A DNA stretch of 37,398 bases, from NCBI RefSeq assembly GCF_027620315.1, contig NZ_JAPNNL010000060.1, positions 1 through 37,398 on the forward strand. Direction: 5' to 3'. Positions 33,307 to 37,398 of this stretch are shown here, piece by piece. The notes under the pieces are model-generated. The model saw nothing but the letters and a program-made list of their open reading frames with translations, was not told the DNA's origin and did no database searches. The first letter of the stretch is position 1. The number at the start of each line of letters is the position of its first letter. The DNA comes from Nonomuraea corallina (GTDB lineage: Bacteria; Actinomycetota; Actinomycetes; Streptosporangiales; Streptosporangiaceae). The position numbers were made by a program, and so were the translations under genes.

Positions 33307-34829
33307 ACGGTGACGCCCGGCTCCTGATTCCGGACCTGCTCGCACGTCGCGCTCAGGAGCAGCCGGAGAGTCCGGCCCTCGTGGTGGCCGAGGTCGGGAC
33401 GCTCACGTTCGGCGCGTGGGACCGGCGGTCGGACACGGTCGCCCGGGCGCTGATCGAGCGCGGCCTGCCGTCCGGTAGCCGGGTCGGGCTGCTGTTCGAC
33501 GAGCGGGACTGGATCGACCTCGCCGTCGCCTGGTGCGCGGTCATGCGGGCCGGCTGCGTCGCCGTGCCGCTGTCCGGCCGGCTGGCCCCCGCCGAGGTGC
33601 GCCACGCGCTCACCGACTGCTCCGTCAGCGCCGTCCTGCACGGGTCCGGCATCACCCCGCCTGACGTGGGGACCTGGCGGGTGACGCCGTCGGAGCTGGA
33701 GGAGCGAGGGGAGCGGGAGGAGCGAGGGGAGCGGGACCAGGGTGGGAACGGTCCGGTGCGGCGCGACGTCGCTCCCGGCGGGCTGGCGCAGATCATCTAC
33801 ACGTCCGGCACCACGGGCCGGGCCAAGGGGGTCGGCGCCACCCACGCCAACCTCGCCTACGGCCTCTCCGCCGACCCTCGGCGCCGCACCCTCCTGCACT
33901 CCCGGCATTTCCTGCACGCGTTCCCCATCGGCAGCAACGCGGGACAGACCATGCTCGTCAACGCCCTGGGCGCCCGCCCCGCCGCACTGACCCTGCCGCG
34001 CTTCACGCCCGCGCGCTTCGCCCGGCTGATCGAGTCGTACGGGGTGGGGACGGTCTTCGTGGTGCCCGCCATGGCCATCGAGTTGCTCAACGCGGGCGTC
34101 CAGGAGCGCCACGACCTGTCGAGCGTGCGGCTGCTCGGCTCCACCGCGGCGAGCCTGCCGCCCGCCGTGGCGGCGGGCATGGCCAAGGCGTTCCCGAGGG
34201 CGACGATCGTCAACTACTACACCTCGACCGAGGCGGCTCCGGCGCAGACCGTGATGATCGTGGACCCCGATCGGCCCGCGTCGGTGGGGCGGCCCTCCTC
34301 GGGCGGTGACCTCAAGATCGTGGGGGAGGACGGGCGGCCCGCGAAGGCCGGGGAGCGGGGCGAGGTCTGGCTGCGCTCGCCCGCCGGGACCCGCTCGTAC
34401 TACCGCGACCGGCGGCTGAGCGACGACATCTTCCGTGACGGCTGGGTGCGCATGGGCGACGTCGGCTACCTGGACGAGGACGGCTACCTCTACCTCGTCG
34501 ACCGTGAGAGCGACGTCATCAAGTCCGGCGCGCACAAGGTGTCGACGCTGCAGGTGGAGGCCGCGCTGTACGAGCATCCGTCGGTCGCCGAGGCCGCCGT
34601 GGTCGGGGTTCCCCATCCGGTGCTCGGCCGGGTCACCGCGGCCGCCGTCGTCACCCGATCGCCGGTCACTCCCGCCGACCTGCGGACGTTCCTGATGGAC
34701 CGGCTCGCCAGGCACGAGTTGCCGAGCCGGTTGCTGTTCGTGCCCGAACTGCCGAAGAACCACCTCGGCAAGGTGGTGAAGTCGCGGCTGCGTGACCTGC
34801 TCGGGCCACCGGCGGACGGCTCCACGTGA
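33303..34829 (+). CDS. Stand-alone acyl/aryl-AMP ligase (AMP-binding enzyme)
   Basis: 508 residues from GTG 33303, overlapping the small ORF. The ANL-superfamily motifs are intact: QIIYTSGTTGRAKGVGATHA (A3), NYYTSTEA (A5), MGDVGYLDEDGYLYLVDRES (A7), KSGAHKVSTLQVEAALY (A8) and KNHLGKVVKSRLRDL with the catalytic Lys (A10). It would activate a carboxylic acid as adenylate and transfer it to CoA or a carrier domain, a probable starter unit for the downstream NRPS. An 18-bp tandem duplication adds EERGER twice in a loop before A3. Only 37 bases separate it from the NRPS gene. Confidence 0.88.
   Translation: MNGDARLLIPDLLARRAQEQPESPALVVAEVGTLTFGAWDRRSDTVARALIERGLPSGSRVGLLFDERDWIDLAVAWCAVMRAGCVAVPLSGRLAPAEVRHALTDCSVSAVLHGSGITPPDVGTWRVTPSELEERGEREERGERDQGGNGPVRRDVAPGGLAQIIYTSGTTGRAKGVGATHANLAYGLSADPRRRTLLHSRHFLHAFPIGSNAGQTMLVNALGARPAALTLPRFTPARFARLIESYGVGTVFVVPAMAIELLNAGVQERHDLSSVRLLGSTAASLPPAVAAGMAKAFPRATIVNYYTSTEAAPAQTVMIVDPDRPASVGRPSSGGDLKIVGEDGRPAKAGERGEVWLRSPAGTRSYYRDRRLSDDIFRDGWVRMGDVGYLDEDGYLYLVDRESDVIKSGAHKVSTLQVEAALYEHPSVAEAAVVGVPHPVLGRVTAAAVVTRSPVTPADLRTFLMDRLARHELPSRLLFVPELPKNHLGKVVKSRLRDLLGPPADGST
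33699..33734 (+). repeat. 18-bp tandem duplication inside the ligase gene
   Basis: GAGGAGCGAGGGGAGCGG occurs twice in a row (33699-33716, 33717-33734), encoding EERGER twice. It is in frame and in a region that is variable in the family. Confidence 0.85.
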
Positions 34830-34866
34830 CCACACAGAGCTCCACGCGAACACGGGGAAGAAGCAC

Positions 34867-37398
34867 ATGACGCACTGCCAGGAGAGCATGCCGGCTTCGT
34901 TCGTCCAGCAGGACATGTGGGTCGGCGAACGCATGGGGGCGGGGCTGACGTACCACCTGCCGCTCGCCCTGTGGTTCGACGGCGAGCTGGACGTGTCCAG
35001 GCTGCTCGGCGCGTGCGCCGGGGTGGTCGCCAGGCATCCGGTGCTCGCCACCGCCGTCGCGGAGAGCGGCGACGGGCTGCGGCTGGTGCCCGCTGCCGAA
35101 CCGGTCGTGACCCTCGCCGACCTGCCCGACCCTTCGCCCGACGCCCTCGAACGGCTGATCAGGCAGGAGAGCGCGCGGGAGTTCGACCTGGAGAAGGGGC
35201 CGCCGGCCAGGTTCACGCTGGCGCCTGCGGGGCCGGGGCGGCATCTGCTGCTGTTCGTGGCCCACCATCTGGTCTTCGATGGCATGTCCAAGGACATCCT
35301 GGTACGTGACCTCGCCCGCTTCTACGCGTCCGGGTCCGGCGGGGCGGTGGAGCCGGTGTCGTTCGCCTGGCGGGAGCCGGGGCCGGACGCGCTGGCCGAG
35401 GCCCGGGAGTTCTGGGCCGGGCGCTGGTCGGAGCCGGCCGAGCTCGTCCTGCCGGGTCAGCGGCGCACCGGCCGGCGCTACGGGCCGGGCGAGCAGATCG
35501 ACGCCGGGCTCGACCACGAGCTGGGCCGCGCCGCCGCGAAGGCCGCGGCGGCGACCGGCGCGTCGACCTTCGAGGTGCTGCTCGCCGGGGTGCACGCGCT
35601 GCTGTTCAGGTACGGCACGGAGAACGTGGCGGTCGCGATCGACGTGACCACGCGCGGCCCCGGCGCCCGTGACCACATCGGCCCGTTCGTCAGCGAGCTG
35701 CCCGTGCTGTCGCGGCCCGACCCCGGCCAGGCGTTCCGCGGGTTCGTCCAGGAGCTGCGCGACGAGCTGCGCGCGGTGTACCGGTTCCGCGACGTGCCGC
35801 CGGGGCGGGTGCTGGGCCGGGAGGGCCGCGGCGCCGCCGTACCCGTGTCGATCAGTTACCGCAGGCGGGAGGCCGACCCCGTCTTCCCCGGCCTGGCCGT
35901 CACCGTGGACCGCATGATGTTCGGCGGAGGCGCGCGGAACCCGCTGCACCTGCAGTTCCTGGACGGCCCTGACGGGCTGGCGCTGTGCGTGCGCTACGAC
36001 CCGGAGGCCGTGGACCGGGACGTCGCGGCCCGGTTCGCCGACGGGCTGCGCGCCCTGCTGCGCCACGCCGCCGACGATCCCGGCACCCGCCTGGCCGCTC
36101 TGGACGTGGTGCCCCCGGCGCAGGCGCGGCGGATGCTCATCGAGTGGAACGACACCGACGTCGCCTACCCCGCCGGGGCGACGCTGCCGGGTCTGCTCGC
36201 CGAGCAGGTGCGGGCCCGGCCGGACGCGTGCGCCGTCACGTTCGGGGAGCGGTCGCTCACGTACGCGGAGCTGGACGCGGCGGTCGAACGGCTCGCCGCC
36301 AGGGTCCGGCAGGCCGGGGTCGGGCGCGGCGAGCTGGTCGGCGTGCACCTGCGGCGCTCCGACCTGCTGCTGGTCTGTCTGCTCGCCGTGCACAGGGCCG
36401 GGGCCGCGTACCTGCCGCTCGATCCCGACCACCCCGCCGAACGGCTCGCCATGATCGTGGCTGACGCCCGGCCCCGGCTGCTGCTGTCCGAGGCCGCCGT
36501 GCCGGACGAGCTGTCCGGACCCGTGCTCCTGGTGGACCCCGGGCTGCTGACGGGCGGGGACCCTGTGCCACCGCAGCCGGTACGGCCGGCGTCGCCCGGG
36601 GAGACGGCCTACGTGATCTACACCTCGGGGTCGACGGGGCGGCCCAAGGGGGTCGAGGTCGACCACGGCAACCTGGCCAACCTGCTGCTCGCCATGCGCG
36701 ACCGGCTGGGGTCCGCGCCCGGTGACACCTGGCTCGCGCTCACCTCGCCCGCGTTCGACATCAGCGCGCTGGAGCTGTACCTGCCGCTGGTCGTCGGCGG
36801 CCGGGTCGTCGTCGCGCCCCACGGCGCGGTGCGGCAGCCGGAGGCGCTGGCCCGGCTGGTCGCCGAGCAGGGCGTCACGCACGTCCAGGCCACGCCGTCG
36901 GTGTGGCGGCTGCTGCTGCCCGGCAGCCTGGCCGGGGTGACCGCGCTGGCGGGGGGAGAGGCGCTGCCGCCCGGGCTCGCGCGGGAGTTACGCGCCCGCT
37001 GCGGCCGCGTCGTCAACGTGTACGGCCCGACCGAGACCACCATCTGGAGCACGTACGGCGAGCCGGGCGAACATGGTGAACCGGTCACCATCGGCCGTCC
37101 CCTCGCCAACACCCGGATCTACCTGCTCGACGCGGCGATGCGCCCGGTGCCTCCCGGCGTCGCGGGCGAGCTGTGCATCGGCGGGGCCGGGGTGGCGCGG
37201 GGCTACCGGGGCAGGCCGGCGCGTACGGCCGAGCGTTTCGTCCCTGATCCTTTCGGCCCGCCCGGGGGACGGCTGTACCGTTCCGGCGATCTGGCCCGCT
37301 ACCGGGCCGACGGCGAGATCGAGTTCCTCGGCCGCCAGGACGGCCAGGTCAAGCTGCTCGGGCACCGGGTCGAGCTCGGCGAGATCGAGGCCAGGCTG
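34867..37398 (+). CDS. Non-ribosomal peptide synthetase, first module C-A (continues beyond window)
   Basis: ATG 34867 with GGGGAAGAAG upstream; the frame is open for 844 codons to the edge. A condensation domain (about 8-430) has an intact active-site HHLVFDG (His133-His134, Asp138-Gly139). An adenylation domain follows: YVIYTSGSTGRPKGVEVDHG (A3), FDISALELYLPL (A4), NVYGPTETTIWST (A5), ELCIGGAGVARGYRGRP (A6), YRSGDLARYR (A7), GRQDGQVKLLGHRVELGEIE (A8). The nine visible specificity positions read D-I-L-Q-L-G-V-I-W, nearly the known glycine code. A C domain at the N-terminus beside an acyl ligase suggests acylation of glycine as first step. A9-A10 and carrier domain lie outside. Confidence 0.93.
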   Translation, partial: MTHCQESMPASFVQQDMWVGERMGAGLTYHLPLALWFDGELDVSRLLGACAGVVARHPVLATAVAESGDGLRLVPAAEPVVTLADLPDPSPDALERLIRQESAREFDLEKGPPARFTLAPAGPGRHLLLFVAHHLVFDGMSKDILVRDLARFYASGSGGAVEPVSFAWREPGPDALAEAREFWAGRWSEPAELVLPGQRRTGRRYGPGEQIDAGLDHELGRAAAKAAAATGASTFEVLLAGVHALLFRYGTENVAVAIDVTTRGPGARDHIGPFVSELPVLSRPDPGQAFRGFVQELRDELRAVYRFRDVPPGRVLGREGRGAAVPVSISYRRREADPVFPGLAVTVDRMMFGGGARNPLHLQFLDGPDGLALCVRYDPEAVDRDVAARFADGLRALLRHAADDPGTRLAALDVVPPAQARRMLIEWNDTDVAYPAGATLPGLLAEQVRARPDACAVTFGERSLTYAELDAAVERLAARVRQAGVGRGELVGVHLRRSDLLLVCLLAVHRAGAAYLPLDPDHPAERLAMIVADARPRLLLSEAAVPDELSGPVLLVDPGLLTGGDPVPPQPVRPASPGETAYVIYTSGSTGRPKGVEVDHGNLANLLLAMRDRLGSAPGDTWLALTSPAFDISALELYLPLVVGGRVVVAPHGAVRQPEALARLVAEQGVTHVQATPSVWRLLLPGSLAGVTALAGGEALPPGLARELRARCGRVVNVYGPTETTIWSTYGEPGEHGEPVTIGRPLANTRIYLLDAAMRPVPPGVAGELCIGGAGVARGYRGRPARTAERFVPDPFGPPGGRLYRSGDLARYRADGEIEFLGRQDGQVKLLGHRVELGEIEARL

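Noticed and set aside
34666..36882. A 738-codon reading frame on the minus strand opposite the ligase/NRPS genes
   Set aside because: It is the GC-driven shadow of the NRPS frame: composition is Arg/Gly/Pro/His-rich with no family motifs, whereas the plus strand shows full C and A domain motifs.

Overview
The window is high-GC actinomycete DNA. Strong G/C bias at third codon positions, GTG/TTG starts, PucR/TetR/ECF regulators, CU044_5270-type proteins and an NRPS locus suggest a Streptosporangiales-like genus such as Nonomuraea, but this is inference because no rRNA or species marker is present. Much of it is accessory DNA: intact genes alternate with insertion-sequence debris and truncated genes, and two stretches (about 1-1283 and 3277-3771) are clearly lower in GC than the rest.

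Layout. 1-4640: a low-GC, translationally coupled pair (lytic-transglycosylase-like protein plus lipoprotein), an intact 926-bp IS5-family element with a TAA target duplication, two direct repeats each ending in the 3' half of a tRNA-Arg(UCU) gene (attachment-site scars), an IS1380 remnant, a divergent paralogue of the lipoprotein, and an internally deleted tyrosine integrase. 4790-6320: an SDR oxidoreductase and TetR regulator, divergent around a shared operator/promoter. 6460-8830: remnants of IS21 and IS1634 elements and of an integrase. 8880-10306: a frameshifted serine hydrolase. 10470-12550: another IS1634 remnant, a TetR gene with a palindromic operator, and a GDSL-hydrolase scrap. 12604-13821: a membrane-anchored pectin-acetylesterase/Notum-like esterase.

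14017-24076 is the functional core: a PucR regulator divergent from a tightly overlapping nine-gene operon. The operon encodes a TorT-like binding lipoprotein, a CUT2-type ABC ATPase and permease, a PxpA (LamB/YcsF) hydrolase, a free-standing biotin carrier, a biotin carboxylase, PxpB/KipI, PxpC/KipA and a RidA deaminase. It reads as a complete import-and-open pathway for a small amide, lactam or related nitrogen compound, with PxpB/PxpC acting either as 5-oxoprolinase subunits or as the carboxyltransferase half of a split urea-carboxylase-like enzyme. The block lies between two 360-bp direct repeats (359/360 identical) that are copies of the serine-hydrolase 5' region; the downstream copy is fused to an SRPBCC/AHSA1 fragment.

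24170-31400 holds decaying genes (heparinase-like, MTHFR-like, GNAT, response-regulator scrap) among two intact ECF sigma-factor/membrane-partner pairs and a GNAT gene. 31409-32950 has MsrA and a SAM methyltransferase. From 33138 to the right edge is the start of a biosynthetic cluster: palindromes in an AT-rich upstream region, an 11-codon ORF with a strong ribosome site, an acyl-AMP ligase coupled to it, and an NRPS whose first module (C-A) carries a glycine-like specificity code and runs off the window.
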